From a virus: DNA of 29,609 nt. Numbering within the stretch: position 1 is the first letter of the stretch; the number at the start of each line of letters is the position of its first letter. The position numbers and the translations under genes are program-made. Below are positions 13,870-20,383 of the stretch, piece after piece. The notes under the pieces are model-generated. The model ran no database searches. It had not been told where the DNA came from and saw only the letters and a program-made list of their open reading frames with translations. The DNA is taken from positions 1-29,609 of the IMG/VR virus record IMGVR_UViG_3300042429_000232; one strand, 5' to 3'.

Positions 13870-14129
13870 AATTGAAGTGCCTCAATAGCAGAGTGAAGGG
13901 AATCGAAAGACATATCGCCGTTTGTCACGCCGTCATCAGTTACGGCGAATTTGTAGCCGTCTTCACTCATAATGGAAATAACAGTATGCGCGGCGAGGAA
14001 ATCATCAAGGCTATCGAACAACAAGTCGCTGTTGATATCGCCGTACAAAGCGCCGCCTTCAGCGTCAGAATAGATTTTGCCGTCATCGTGCAAGTAGTAA
14101 GACGTCTCGATTGTGTGTAGTGTTAGCAT
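13866..14129 (-). CDS. Unknown acidic small protein, first gene of leftward cluster
   Basis: Encodes 87 residues and is strongly acidic (many Asp/Glu, few basic residues). Two similar segments, H-D-D-G-K-I-Y-S-D and M-S-E-D-G-Y-K-F-A-V-T-D-D-G, suggest a small repeated beta fold. The ATG at 14129 follows AGGGG and a leader of about 60 bases from the promoter at 14196-14223, so it should be the first and best-expressed gene of the operon. The family is not recognised. Confidence 0.65.
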   Translation of the reverse strand: MLTLHTIETSYYLHDDGKIYSDAEGGALYGDINSDLLFDSLDDFLAAHTVISIMSEDGYKFAVTDDGVTNGDMSFDSLHSAIEALQL

Positions 14130-14195
14130 TTTTAACCCCTAGTTTGTAAAAGATTGTGTTACCTGGTGAACTACAAAACTGAATTTATGTAAGTT

Positions 14196-14223
14196 ATTGT
14201 AACAGATTCTTTTACACTCGCAA
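14196..14223 (-). promoter_or_regulatory. Leftward promoter for the small-gene cluster
   Basis: On the minus strand TTGCGA (14223-14218), a 16-base spacer and TACAAT (14201-14196) preceded by TG (extended -10) are present. Transcription would start near 14189, giving a leader of about 60 bases to the gene at 14129. A degenerate copy of the 9-base repeat (14189-14197) overlaps the start-site side of the -10 and two perfect copies lie 32 bases upstream, so the repeats could act as operators. Confidence 0.6.
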
Positions 14224-14254
14224 ACGCAAACCTCACAAAAGCTCGCAGCTATTT

Positions 14255-14296
14255 GTAAGTCATGTAAGTCATTTTGTAGTCATGCGATGACTTACA
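14255..14296. repeat. 9-base repeat family A, first cluster with inverted pair
   Basis: GTAAGTCAT occurs at 14255-14263 and 14264-14272, a shortened GTAGTCAT at 14276-14283, then the opposite orientation ATGACTTAC at 14287-14295. The last two form the dyad AGTCAT-GCG-ATGACT (14278-14292). This mixes direct and inverted repeats, as in protein-binding arrays. Confidence 0.85.
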
Positions 14297-14320
14297 GGAA
14301 AACCGCATGGGCGCTTGATC

Positions 14321-14350
14321 TTGAGAGATGTAAGTCATAATAGTTATAGT
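14321..14350 (+). promoter_or_regulatory. Possible weak rightward promoter
   Basis: TTGAGA (14321-14326), an 18-base spacer and TATAGT (14345-14350) fit a sigma70 promoter with one mismatch in each box. A family A repeat (14330-14338) lies between the boxes. It would produce a long leader before the terminase gene or an origin transcript. AT-rich DNA makes chance matches likely. Confidence 0.3.
14330..14338 (-). repeat. Single family A repeat copy
   Basis: An isolated perfect GTAAGTCAT copy lies in the same orientation as the copies at 14255 and 14264. It precedes the AT-rich stretch with an imperfect inverted repeat TATATC...GATATA (14351-14368). Confidence 0.75.
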
Positions 14351-14444
14351 TATATCAAAAATGATATATGTATAAACGTAGTAGATAAGTACTAGATAAT
14401 AGCGGTAGAAAGAGCTGCGCCGTTTCAAACCCAATTTTTTTCCG

Positions 14445-14470
14445 ATGACTACATGACTTACATGACTTAC
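14445..14470 (+). repeat. Family A repeat, second tandem cluster
   Basis: A shortened ATGACTAC (14445-14452) is followed without gap by two perfect ATGACTTAC units (14453-14461, 14462-14470). The shortened unit is the exact complement of the shortened copy at 14276-14283, so the two clusters are arranged as mirror images around about 14365. Confidence 0.85.
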
Positions 14471-14480
14471 ATAATTTAGG

Positions 14481-14761
14481 CGGTAGTGCAAAAAGAACTG
14501 GCGTAAAAACCAAGTATTCCTTAGGAAACTATTGAGCGTGTAAAGACTTTTAAACCATGACTTACATGACTTACATGACTTACAAGTAATCCTTAGCGCT
14601 AAGCATTCCTTAGCCTGGTGTTAAGCATTACTTAACCAAGATACTAAACAATACTTAACTAAATATTCCTTAACCAGGTAGTTAAACAATACTTAGTGTC
14701 TGCTAGTCCTAAGTTTTCTTTAGTCTTAAGCTTTCCTTAGTCCAGGCTTGCGGCAGTGCAA
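14481..14761 (+). repeat. Duplicated 11-mer CGGYAGTGCAA bracketing family B
   Basis: CGGTAGTGCAA at 14481-14491 and CGGCAGTGCAA at 14751-14761 differ in one base and lie on either side of nearly the whole family B array, in the same orientation. They may mark the ends of a duplicated or recombined segment or be a third type of binding site. Confidence 0.6.
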
Positions 14762-14780
14762 CATAAAGCAATCCTTAGCC
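14512..14780 (+). repeat. Family B repeats, about ten degenerate CTTA-centred units
   Basis: Units approximate AAGCAWTMCTTARC: they start at about 14512, 14584, 14601, 14623, 14646, 14661, 14684, 14711, 14728 and 14765, with frequent spacing of 15-23 bases. Most end in CCTTAG or ACTTAA, often followed by CC. CTTAGCGCTAAG (14592-14603) is a perfect 12-base palindrome inside the array, and CCTTAGCCAAGG (14773-14784) closes it. The degeneracy with a conserved core is typical of binding sites rather than copied DNA. Confidence 0.8.
14557..14583 (+). repeat. Family A repeat, three perfect tandem units
   Basis: Three consecutive perfect ATGACTTAC units at 14557, 14566 and 14575 lie immediately before the family B array. 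The unit is 9 bases, just under one helical turn. Confidence 0.9.
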
Positions 14781-14785
14781 AAGGA

Positions 14786-14826
14786 GGGGGGGTAGGGCCC
14801 GCGGCTGGGGGTATGTGTGTGCGCAC
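14786..14826 (+). other. G-run block and alternating purine/pyrimidine tract
   Basis: Runs of seven, three and five G (14786-14792, 14795-14797, 14807-14811) could fold as a G-quadruplex if the first run supplies two G-tracts. They are followed by an alternating GTATGTGTGTGCGCAC (14811-14826) with Z-DNA potential and a GTGCGCAC palindrome. The GC-rich block contrasts sharply with the AT-rich DNA on both sides and sits about 50-90 bases before the small terminase gene. Confidence 0.6.
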
Positions 14827-14859
14827 GGTCCGCTAAAACTTTTTATTTTTTATTATTTT

Positions 14860-14865
14860 TATAAT
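14860..14865 (+). promoter_or_regulatory. Possible late promoter -10 box before terminase
   Basis: A perfect TATAAT lies 11 bases before the small terminase ATG, after a T-rich tract. No good -35 is found at 16-18 bases, so it may need an activator or a phage-specific factor. Initiation here would leave a very short leader, consistent with the absence of a ribosome site before the ATG at 14877. Confidence 0.4.
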
Positions 14866-14876
14866 ACAATCAGCTC

Positions 14877-15332
14877 ATGTTTGAATCGCTCCCATTCGCG
14901 CCTCGTCAGGTCAAAGCTACCGAGTCACGGCTACGCAGCATCTACGACGCTGCCCGTGCGGGATTGCGTGGAGATGCGTTGGCGTTCGCAGCGGGGATGC
15001 TGCCAACCGAGTACCGACAACTCACGCAGCTTGACCCTGTGGTAGAGTTAGCAGAACAAAAAGGTCGCGCTGACTCCGAGATTGAGATGTCTACAATCAT
15101 GCGTAACGCAGCACTCGCTGGCGACGCTAAGATGGCGCTAGAGTTCTTAAAGCACAAGCACGACTGGGTAGCCAAACAGCAAGTCCAAGTCGATGTGACG
15201 CAACAGATCAGTATCATCACTGCTTTAGAGCAGGCTCAACAGAGGCTCACCATAGATGCAGACGACGCAATATTCAGCCCAAGACGAGATGACGCTCATG
15301 TCCCGTCTCTGGTCGCCCGCGATCAAGGATGA
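14877..15332 (+). CDS. Terminase small subunit
   Basis: Encodes 151 residues, close to the P22 small terminase length (162). A helical N-terminal domain (S-R-L-R-S-I-Y-D-A-A-R-A-G-L-R-G-D-A-L-A-F-A-A-G-M) resembles the DNA-recognition part, followed by a central helical region with K-M-A-L-E-F-L-K-H-K-H-D-W and a long helix suited to ring assembly. It recognises the packaging site and feeds DNA to the large subunit, whose gene overlaps its 3' end by 77 bases. No Shine-Dalgarno precedes the ATG. The upstream repeat region may contain its binding site. Confidence 0.85.
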   Translation: MFESLPFAPRQVKATESRLRSIYDAARAGLRGDALAFAAGMLPTEYRQLTQLDPVVELAEQKGRADSEIEMSTIMRNAALAGDAKMALEFLKHKHDWVAKQQVQVDVTQQISIITALEQAQQRLTIDADDAIFSPRRDDAHVPSLVARDQG

Positions 15333-16779
15333 TCCACTAGCGTTTGTGCTGTTTACGTTTCCGTGGGGTGTGCAAGGTACGCCCTTGGCTAACTTCACGG
15401 GGCCACGCAAGTGGCAGCGTGAGGTGCTTATCTCCATCAAAGACCACATCGCGCAGAACAACGGCAAGGTGGACTTTAATACGCTACGCTTGGCGACCTC
15501 GTCTGGTCGTGGTATTGGTAAGTCTGCGCTTGTTAGCTGGCTGACCATTTGGATGCTCTCCACCCGAATCGGCTCGACAACCATCATTTCAGCCAACTCA
15601 GAATCACAGCTACGGTCAGTCACTTGGGCGGAGATTACTAAGTGGTTGGCGATGTCTCTGAACAGCCATTGGTTCGAGGTGAGCGCCACTCGACTCATGC
15701 CTGCTAAGTGGATTACAGAATTGGTCGAGCGTGACTTAAAGAAAGGCACACGCTACTGGTCGGTGGAGGGACGTTTGTGGTCGGCGGAGAACCCAGACTC
15801 GTACGCCGGTGTCCACAACTACGACGGTGTGATGGTGATCTTTGATGAGGCGTCCGGTATTGATGACGCCATCTGGGCAGTCACCTCTGGATTCTTTACC
15901 GAAAACACCCCGAACAGGTTTTGGTTGGCGTTCTCCAACCCACGGCGCAACACGGGCTACTTCTTTGAGTGCTTTAATTCTAAGCGTGACTTCTGGACGA
16001 CCAAGATTGTGGATGCCAGGACTGTCGAGGGTACGGACAAGGCGGTCTATGAACAGATTATCGAGGAATACGGCGCAGACTCCTCACAGGCGGCGGTTGA
16101 AGTCTATGGCTCATTTCCGTCAGCGGGTGATGACCAGTTTATATCTAGCCTGATCGTGGATGAGGCGATGAAACGCCCCCGCTACAAGGACTCTAGCGCC
16201 CCCATTATTGTGGGTGTTGACCCTGCGCGCTTTGGTTCGGACTCGACGGTGATTGCGATTCGCCAAGGGCGCGACATTATCGCCATTAAACGCTTCAAGG
16301 GTGATGACACGATGACGGTCGTGGGTCATGTCATTGAATGTATTGAAGAGTTTGCCCCTGCGATGGTGGTGATTGACGAGGGTGGCGTGGGCGGAGGGGT
16401 GGTGGATCGCTTAAAAGAGCAGCGCTACAAGATTCGGGGCGTGAATTTTGGAAACCGCTCCAAAAACCCGATGATGTATGGCAACAAACGCGCTGAAATG
16501 TGGGGTGAAATGCGCAATTGGTTGAAAACTGCATCGATTCCTAGTGACAGAGTACTTAAAACTGATTTAATATCACCTATAATGAAGCCGGACTCCAAGG
16601 GTACGATCTTTTTGGAGTCTAAGAAGGATATGCGCGCAAGGGGTCTAGCCTCACCAGACGCAGCAGATGCGATATGTGTGACGTTTGCGTTTCCGGTGGC
16701 GCATAGAGAGTCGAGTATTAAGTTAAAGACAAGAAGTTACGCTCAAAGTGGTATGGCAACCTCATGGATGGGTTCCTAA
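15256..16779 (+). CDS. Terminase large subunit (ATPase and nuclease)
   Basis: Encodes 507 residues, similar to P22 gp2 (499). The packaging ATPase has Walker A S83-G-R-G-I-G-K89-S90 and Walker B V-M-V-I-F-D197-E198. The C-terminal RNase H-like nuclease has D322 in V-G-V-D-P-A-R-F-G-S-D, a second acid in V-V-I-D-E-G-G, and S-P-D-A-A-D near the end. It pumps DNA into the prohead and cuts it. The gene starts inside the small-subunit gene after AGAGG. All key residues are present. Confidence 0.93.
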   Translation: MQTTQYSAQDEMTLMSRLWSPAIKDDPLAFVLFTFPWGVQGTPLANFTGPRKWQREVLISIKDHIAQNNGKVDFNTLRLATSSGRGIGKSALVSWLTIWMLSTRIGSTTIISANSESQLRSVTWAEITKWLAMSLNSHWFEVSATRLMPAKWITELVERDLKKGTRYWSVEGRLWSAENPDSYAGVHNYDGVMVIFDEASGIDDAIWAVTSGFFTENTPNRFWLAFSNPRRNTGYFFECFNSKRDFWTTKIVDARTVEGTDKAVYEQIIEEYGADSSQAAVEVYGSFPSAGDDQFISSLIVDEAMKRPRYKDSSAPIIVGVDPARFGSDSTVIAIRQGRDIIAIKRFKGDDTMTVVGHVIECIEEFAPAMVVIDEGGVGGGVVDRLKEQRYKIRGVNFGNRSKNPMMYGNKRAEMWGEMRNWLKTASIPSDRVLKTDLISPIMKPDSKGTIFLESKKDMRARGLASPDAADAICVTFAFPVAHRESSIKLKTRSYAQSGMATSWMGS

Positions 16780-16780
16780 A

Positions 16781-17038
16781 ATGGCGAAAAAATCAGTGTC
16801 ATTATCAGTTGGTCGAGGCGAGAAGTTACCTGTCAAGCAGGGCGCTGGACTGACCGCCAAAGGTCGTGAGAAGTATAATCGCGAGACGGGATCAAACTTA
16901 AAAGCACCAGCACCAAACCCAAAGACTAAGGCTGATGCGGGACGCAAGGCGTCCTTTTGTGCAAGAATGGGCGCGGTTGCTGCTAACGCTAAAGACGGCG
17001 AACGTGCAAAAGCTTCTCTTAAACGATGGAAATGCTAA
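16781..17038 (+). CDS. DUF6321-like small basic protein
   Basis: Encodes 85 residues from ATG 16781, one base after the terminase stop; a longer frame begins inside the terminase gene and is rejected. It is strongly basic, with G-A-G-L-T-A-K-G-R-E-K-Y-N-R-E-T-G-S-N and R-K-A-S-F-C-A-R-M, a pattern recalled from small basic phage/environmental proteins (DUF6321). It is the first of three consecutive small basic genes between terminase and portal, perhaps DNA- or RNA-binding. Function unknown. Confidence 0.75.
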   Translation: MAKKSVSLSVGRGEKLPVKQGAGLTAKGREKYNRETGSNLKAPAPNPKTKADAGRKASFCARMGAVAANAKDGERAKASLKRWKC

Positions 17039-17040
17039 TC

Positions 17041-17193
17041 ATGGCTACAAAACCTGGTTTATACGCAAATATTCACGCCAAACAGGCTCGAATTGCTGCG
17101 GGGAGTGGCGAGAAGATGCGCAAGGCTGGCTCAAAAGGCGCGCCAAGTGCTAAAGACTTTAAAGAATCTGCTAAAACGGCTAAGAAGAAATAA
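17041..17193 (+). CDS. Small basic protein (DUF7218-like)
   Basis: Encodes 50 residues, beginning M-A-T-K-P-G-L-Y-A-N-I-H-A-K and rich in Lys, Ala and Gly (G-S-G-E-K-M-R-K-A-G-S-K-G-A-P). I recognise the pattern from short phage and bacterial proteins with no known role. It starts two bases after the preceding stop. Short, disordered and basic, it may bind nucleic acid or be packaged in virions. Confidence 0.7.
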   Translation: MATKPGLYANIHAKQARIAAGSGEKMRKAGSKGAPSAKDFKESAKTAKKK

Positions 17194-17194
17194 T

Positions 17195-17320
17195 ATGCCG
17201 TTAAAAAAATCACCTTCAAAAGAAGCCTTCCGGCAGAACGTCAAAGCTGAAGTTAAAGCTGGGAAGCCCGTCAAACAGGCTGTCGCAATTGCGTATGCCG
17301 TTAAACGAAAAGCAAAATGA
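17195..17320 (+). CDS. Small basic phage protein
   Basis: Encodes 41 residues with the pattern S-K-E-A-F-R-Q-N-V-K-A-E-V-K-A-G-K-P-V-K followed by Q-A-V-A-I-A-Y-A-V-K-R, which recurs in many phages in this position near terminase or portal. One base separates it from the preceding stop, and its own stop overlaps the co-chaperonin start (ATGA). A helix-turn-helix-like pair of helices is possible. Function unknown. Confidence 0.75.
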   Translation: MPLKKSPSKEAFRQNVKAEVKAGKPVKQAVAIAYAVKRKAK

Positions 17321-17562
17321 TCCGACCAATCAACGATAATATTGTAGTCAAACCTGATCCGTTCGTTCAGAGCGGGCTAATTATCATGCCTGAAGAAGAG
17401 ATGCGCACCGGAGTGGTGGTTGCGGTCGGTCCAGGCAAGAAAGGCTCCAACCGCCCGCTCATGGTGTCGGTCGGCGATCACATCATGTACAGCGGCACAA
17501 TCGACCAAGAGTTTGATGGGCTGTTGGTAATGAAAGACAAAGACGTAATAGGAACGGTATGA
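17317..17562 (+). CDS. GroES-like co-chaperonin
   Basis: Encodes 81 residues with a clear Cpn10 pattern: R3-P-I-N-D-N-I-V-V-K12, mobile-loop region around S19-G20-L21-I22-I23-M-P, T-G-V-V-V-A-V-G-P-G, V-G-D-H-I-M-Y-S, and a C-terminal L-L-V-M-K-D-K-D-V-I-G. Compared with bacterial GroES (about 97 residues) the roof/loop parts look shortened. Viral co-chaperonins replace GroES so that host GroEL can fold the coat protein (phage T4 gp31 is the known case). It lies ATGA-coupled before the portal gene, in the head module, which suits that role. Confidence 0.82.
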   Translation: MIRPINDNIVVKPDPFVQSGLIIMPEEEMRTGVVVAVGPGKKGSNRPLMVSVGDHIMYSGTIDQEFDGLLVMKDKDVIGTV

Positions 17563-19727
17563 AAGATAAAGACATCATCTCGGTTGCCAAAAGCCGCTTT
17601 ACAATGGCTGTATCAGCGTATTCTGAGAGTCGAGAGGATGAATTGGATGACTTGCGTTTCTACGCCGCTAGCCCAGACAACCAGTGGCAGTGGCCAGCCG
17701 ACGTACTCGCCACCCGTGGCTCCGTCCAAGGTCAAACCATCAACGCCCGCCCCTGCCTCACCATCAACAAACTCCCCCAGCACGTCAGACAAGTTACCAA
17801 CGATCAGCGCCAAAATCGACCAAGTGGGAAAGTAATTCCTGTGGACGACAAGGCGGATGTCGAGGTCGCTGAGATATTTGACGGGCTTGTACGCCATATA
17901 GAGTACATCTCTGATGCGGATGTAGCGTATGACACGGCGTGTGAGAACCAAGTGGCGTATGGCGAGGGTTATATCCGCCTGTTGACTGAGTACTGCGACG
18001 ACAATAGCTTTAACCAAGACATTAAGATTGGTCGGATTCGTAACAGCTTCAGCGTTTACATGGACCCCACGATCCAAGACCCTTGTGGGTCGGATGCACA
18101 GTGGTGTTTTATTACCGAAGACTTGACCAAAGCTGAGTACGAGCGTCAATTCCCTGATGCGCAGCCTATTTCGTCCATGATGCAGCAGGGTGTGGGCGAT
18201 GCGTCTACCTCGCAGTGGATTAGCGAAAACACAATTCGTATTGCTGAGTATTTTTATATTGAGCATGAAAAAGCCACGCTGAACCTGTACTACGGTAACG
18301 TCAGCGCCATGAAAGGCTCGGTTGAAGACCAAGAGATGGTCATGCGTGGCATGAAGCCTATCAAAAGCCGCACGGTTGACATTAAGAAGGTCAAATGGTG
18401 CAAAATCAACGGTTTTGAGATTCTTGAATCGCAAGATTGGGCAGGATCATCTATCCCCGTGGTGCGTGTGGTCGGCAACGAATTTGAAGTTGATGGTCGT
18501 ATTTATGTCTCCGGCATTGTGCGCAACGCTAAAGATGCGCAGCGGATGTATAACTACTGGACAAGCCAAGAAGCTGAAATGCTTGCCTTGGCGCCCAAAG
18601 CCCCATTTATTGGCTACGGTGGTCAGTTTGAAGGCTACGAGCAGCAGTGGAAGACTGCCAACACGACCAACTGGCCGTATTTGGAAGTTAACCCCGATGT
18701 GACCGACGGTGCGGGCGGTGTACTGCCCTTGCCACAACGTGCGCCTCCACCACTGCCACAAACAGGCTTAATTCAAGCCAAAATGGGCGCTAGCGACGAT
18801 ATTAAGGGAACTACTGGTCAATATGACTCCAGCCTCGGTCAGACCTCTAACGAGCGTTCTGGTAAGGCTATCTTGGCTCGTGAGCGTCAAGCGGATGTCG
18901 GCACCTATCACTACGTCGATAACTTGGCTCGTGCTGTGCGTTACATCACACGTCAGATCGTGGACTTGGTGCCTAAGATTTATGATACTGAGCGGATTGC
19001 GCGCATCATTGGTATTGATGGCGAGACGGACATTATTAAGGTTAACCCTAACCAGCCGATGCCGGTCAATAAGATTGTGGATCAGCAAGGCATTGTGCTT
19101 GAAAAGATTTATAACTTAGGTGTTGGCAAGTACGATGTCTGCGTGACGACCGGTCCAAGCTACATGACCAAGCGTCAGGAAGCATTGGAAGCGATGGCTC
19201 AACTGTTGCAAGGCAACCCACAGTTGTGGGCAGTGGCTGGCGACTTGTTCATTAAGAACATGGATTGGCCTGGTGCGCAGGAGATGTCCAAGCGCTTTGC
19301 CAAGACCATTGATCCTAAGATTATGGAAGGCGGCGACGACTCACCTGAGATGCAGGCTGCCAAGATGCAGATGGACGCTATGAACCAAGAGATGGAGCAG
19401 ATGATGAGTATGCTCCAGAATATCGGCAAGTCTGTCGAGGTTCAAGAGCAGCAACGTGCGGATTATGAGGCTCAGATTAAGGCATTTGATGCTGAAACCA
19501 AGCGTATCTCGGCTGTCCAAGCGGGCATGACATTTGAGCAGATTCAAGACATTGTAAATGGCACCATTGCGGCTGCACTTGATACTGGTGATCTGATTGG
19601 TGGCGCACCGCAGCGTGAGCAGTTTGAAATGCCTGAAATGGCACCGCCCCCAATGGAGCAGCAAATGCCTCCACCTGAAATGATGCCCCCGCCTGAACAA
19701 ATGCCCCCGATGGAGCCACAACAATGA
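17559..19727 (+). CDS. Portal protein, P22-like
   Basis: Encodes 722 residues, matching the P22 portal (725). Features include an aromatic N-terminal DNA-packaging part (W-Q-W-P near 45-50), conserved V-A-Y-G-E-G-Y-I-R, a long helical crown region and a Gln/Met/Pro-rich tail. The dodecameric portal is the head vertex through which DNA passes and the tail attaches. The start overlaps the co-chaperonin stop (ATGA), and its stop overlaps the following gene (ATGA). The C-terminal Pro/Gln/Met tract (P-P-P-E-M-M-P-P-P-E-Q) is probably disordered. Confidence 0.9.
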   Translation: MKDKDIISVAKSRFTMAVSAYSESREDELDDLRFYAASPDNQWQWPADVLATRGSVQGQTINARPCLTINKLPQHVRQVTNDQRQNRPSGKVIPVDDKADVEVAEIFDGLVRHIEYISDADVAYDTACENQVAYGEGYIRLLTEYCDDNSFNQDIKIGRIRNSFSVYMDPTIQDPCGSDAQWCFITEDLTKAEYERQFPDAQPISSMMQQGVGDASTSQWISENTIRIAEYFYIEHEKATLNLYYGNVSAMKGSVEDQEMVMRGMKPIKSRTVDIKKVKWCKINGFEILESQDWAGSSIPVVRVVGNEFEVDGRIYVSGIVRNAKDAQRMYNYWTSQEAEMLALAPKAPFIGYGGQFEGYEQQWKTANTTNWPYLEVNPDVTDGAGGVLPLPQRAPPPLPQTGLIQAKMGASDDIKGTTGQYDSSLGQTSNERSGKAILARERQADVGTYHYVDNLARAVRYITRQIVDLVPKIYDTERIARIIGIDGETDIIKVNPNQPMPVNKIVDQQGIVLEKIYNLGVGKYDVCVTTGPSYMTKRQEALEAMAQLLQGNPQLWAVAGDLFIKNMDWPGAQEMSKRFAKTIDPKIMEGGDDSPEMQAAKMQMDAMNQEMEQMMSMLQNIGKSVEVQEQQRADYEAQIKAFDAETKRISAVQAGMTFEQIQDIVNGTIAAALDTGDLIGGAPQREQFEMPEMAPPPMEQQMPPPEMMPPPEQMPPMEPQQ

Positions 19728-20086
19728 AATGCGCTGAATTTATTGGTCTAATGTTTTTAGCTAGAGATGTCACGCACAGTGTTCATTTGAACACTCGCAG
19801 TTATGCTAAACACAAAGCTTTGCAGAAGTTTTACGACAACATCATTGATTTAGCTGATGGTTTTGCTGAAGCGTATCAAGGCAGGCATGGCTTAATTGGT
19901 CCAATTGGTCTACAATCTGCTAAGAAAACAACAAATGTGGTTGAGTTTTTAGAGGCACAGGTTGAAGAGATTGAAAAATGCCGGTATGAAGTGTGCGGCA
20001 AAGACGACACACCGCTTCAAAACTTGATTGACGGTATTTTAGAGTTGTACTTGTCAACGCTTTACAAGCTAAAATTTTTAGCATAA
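19724..20086 (+). CDS. DUF5856-like, Dps/ferritin-like small helical protein
   Basis: Encodes 120 residues, mostly helical. The N-terminal helices hold H18, H21, H30, D42, D45 and E49 within H-L-N-T-R-S-Y-A-K-H-K-A-L. From H30 to E49 the spacing equals that of H63, D75, D78 and E82 of E. coli Dps as I recall it, with Q34 where Dps has D67. A second pair of helices (F-L-E-A-Q-V-E-E-I, L-Q-N-L-I-D-G-I-L-E-L-Y) completes a possible four-helix bundle. It could bind iron or be a structural ferritin-like relic; the DUF assignment is from memory. ATGA-coupled to the portal. Confidence 0.6.
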   Translation: MKCAEFIGLMFLARDVTHSVHLNTRSYAKHKALQKFYDNIIDLADGFAEAYQGRHGLIGPIGLQSAKKTTNVVEFLEAQVEEIEKCRYEVCGKDDTPLQNLIDGILELYLSTLYKLKFLA

Positions 20087-20095
20087 GGAAATAAA

Positions 20096-20368
20096 ATGTC
20101 AATTTACAAAACCGTTGGCGCAACTACAGTTGTTAAGCCTGCCGCTGGTAAGTTAAAAGGAATTTTTGTTAGTTCCGTTTCAGGTTCGCCAACAATTGCT
20201 TTTTTTGACTCTTTTGCCGAGACTGGTGCAGCAAAAACAATTATTGCGTCTTTTGTCCCTGTCGCCGCCACATTTTATCCTTTTGGTCAATTTGATGGTA
20301 TTTTTGCCACTACTGGTATCCGTGTTGAAATTGGCGGAACCGTTGTTGCCACAGTCGTATTTGAATAA
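20096..20368 (+). CDS. Unknown small beta-rich protein, possible head decoration
   Basis: Encodes 90 residues, preceded by AAGGAAAT, the ribosome site common to the head genes here. The sequence is small, beta-type and Ala/Gly/Thr-rich with no charged helices (V-S-S-V-S-G-S-P-T-I-A-F-F-D-S). Small beta proteins between portal and scaffold genes are often minor head or decoration proteins. The family is not recognised, so this is inference from composition and location. Confidence 0.6.
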   Translation: MSIYKTVGATTVVKPAAGKLKGIFVSSVSGSPTIAFFDSFAETGAAKTIIASFVPVAATFYPFGQFDGIFATTGIRVEIGGTVVATVVFE

Positions 20369-20383
20369 ATTTTAGCCCCCGTA

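Larger units (their letters stand above)
14130..14876. other. Gene-free repeat-rich region, candidate origin/control region
   Basis: No convincing gene lies in these 747 bases between the divergent small-gene and late operons. The region holds nine perfect and three degenerate copies of a 9-base repeat (ATGACTTAC and its complement), about ten copies of a 13-15-base CTTA-centred repeat, a duplicated 11-mer, palindromes, AT-rich segments (14339-14400, 14840-14875), a G-run block and a GT/GC alternating tract. Direct and inverted iterons next to AT-rich DNA are typical of replication origins or operator arrays; closeness to the terminase gene also allows a packaging site. Confidence 0.75.

Noticed and set aside
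14249-14491. Leftward 80-residue open frame in the repeat region
   Set aside because: It starts at TTG without a ribosome site and much of it is simply the translated 9-base repeats (V-S-H-V-S-H); composition is unlike a normal protein.
14255-14780. CRISPR array
   Set aside because: Repeats are only 9-15 bases, partly in tandem without spacers and in both orientations; no cas genes are near.
17613-18434. Long leftward open frame (273 residues) opposite the portal gene
   Set aside because: It is antisense to a well-supported portal gene, has no ribosome site or operon context and resembles no family.
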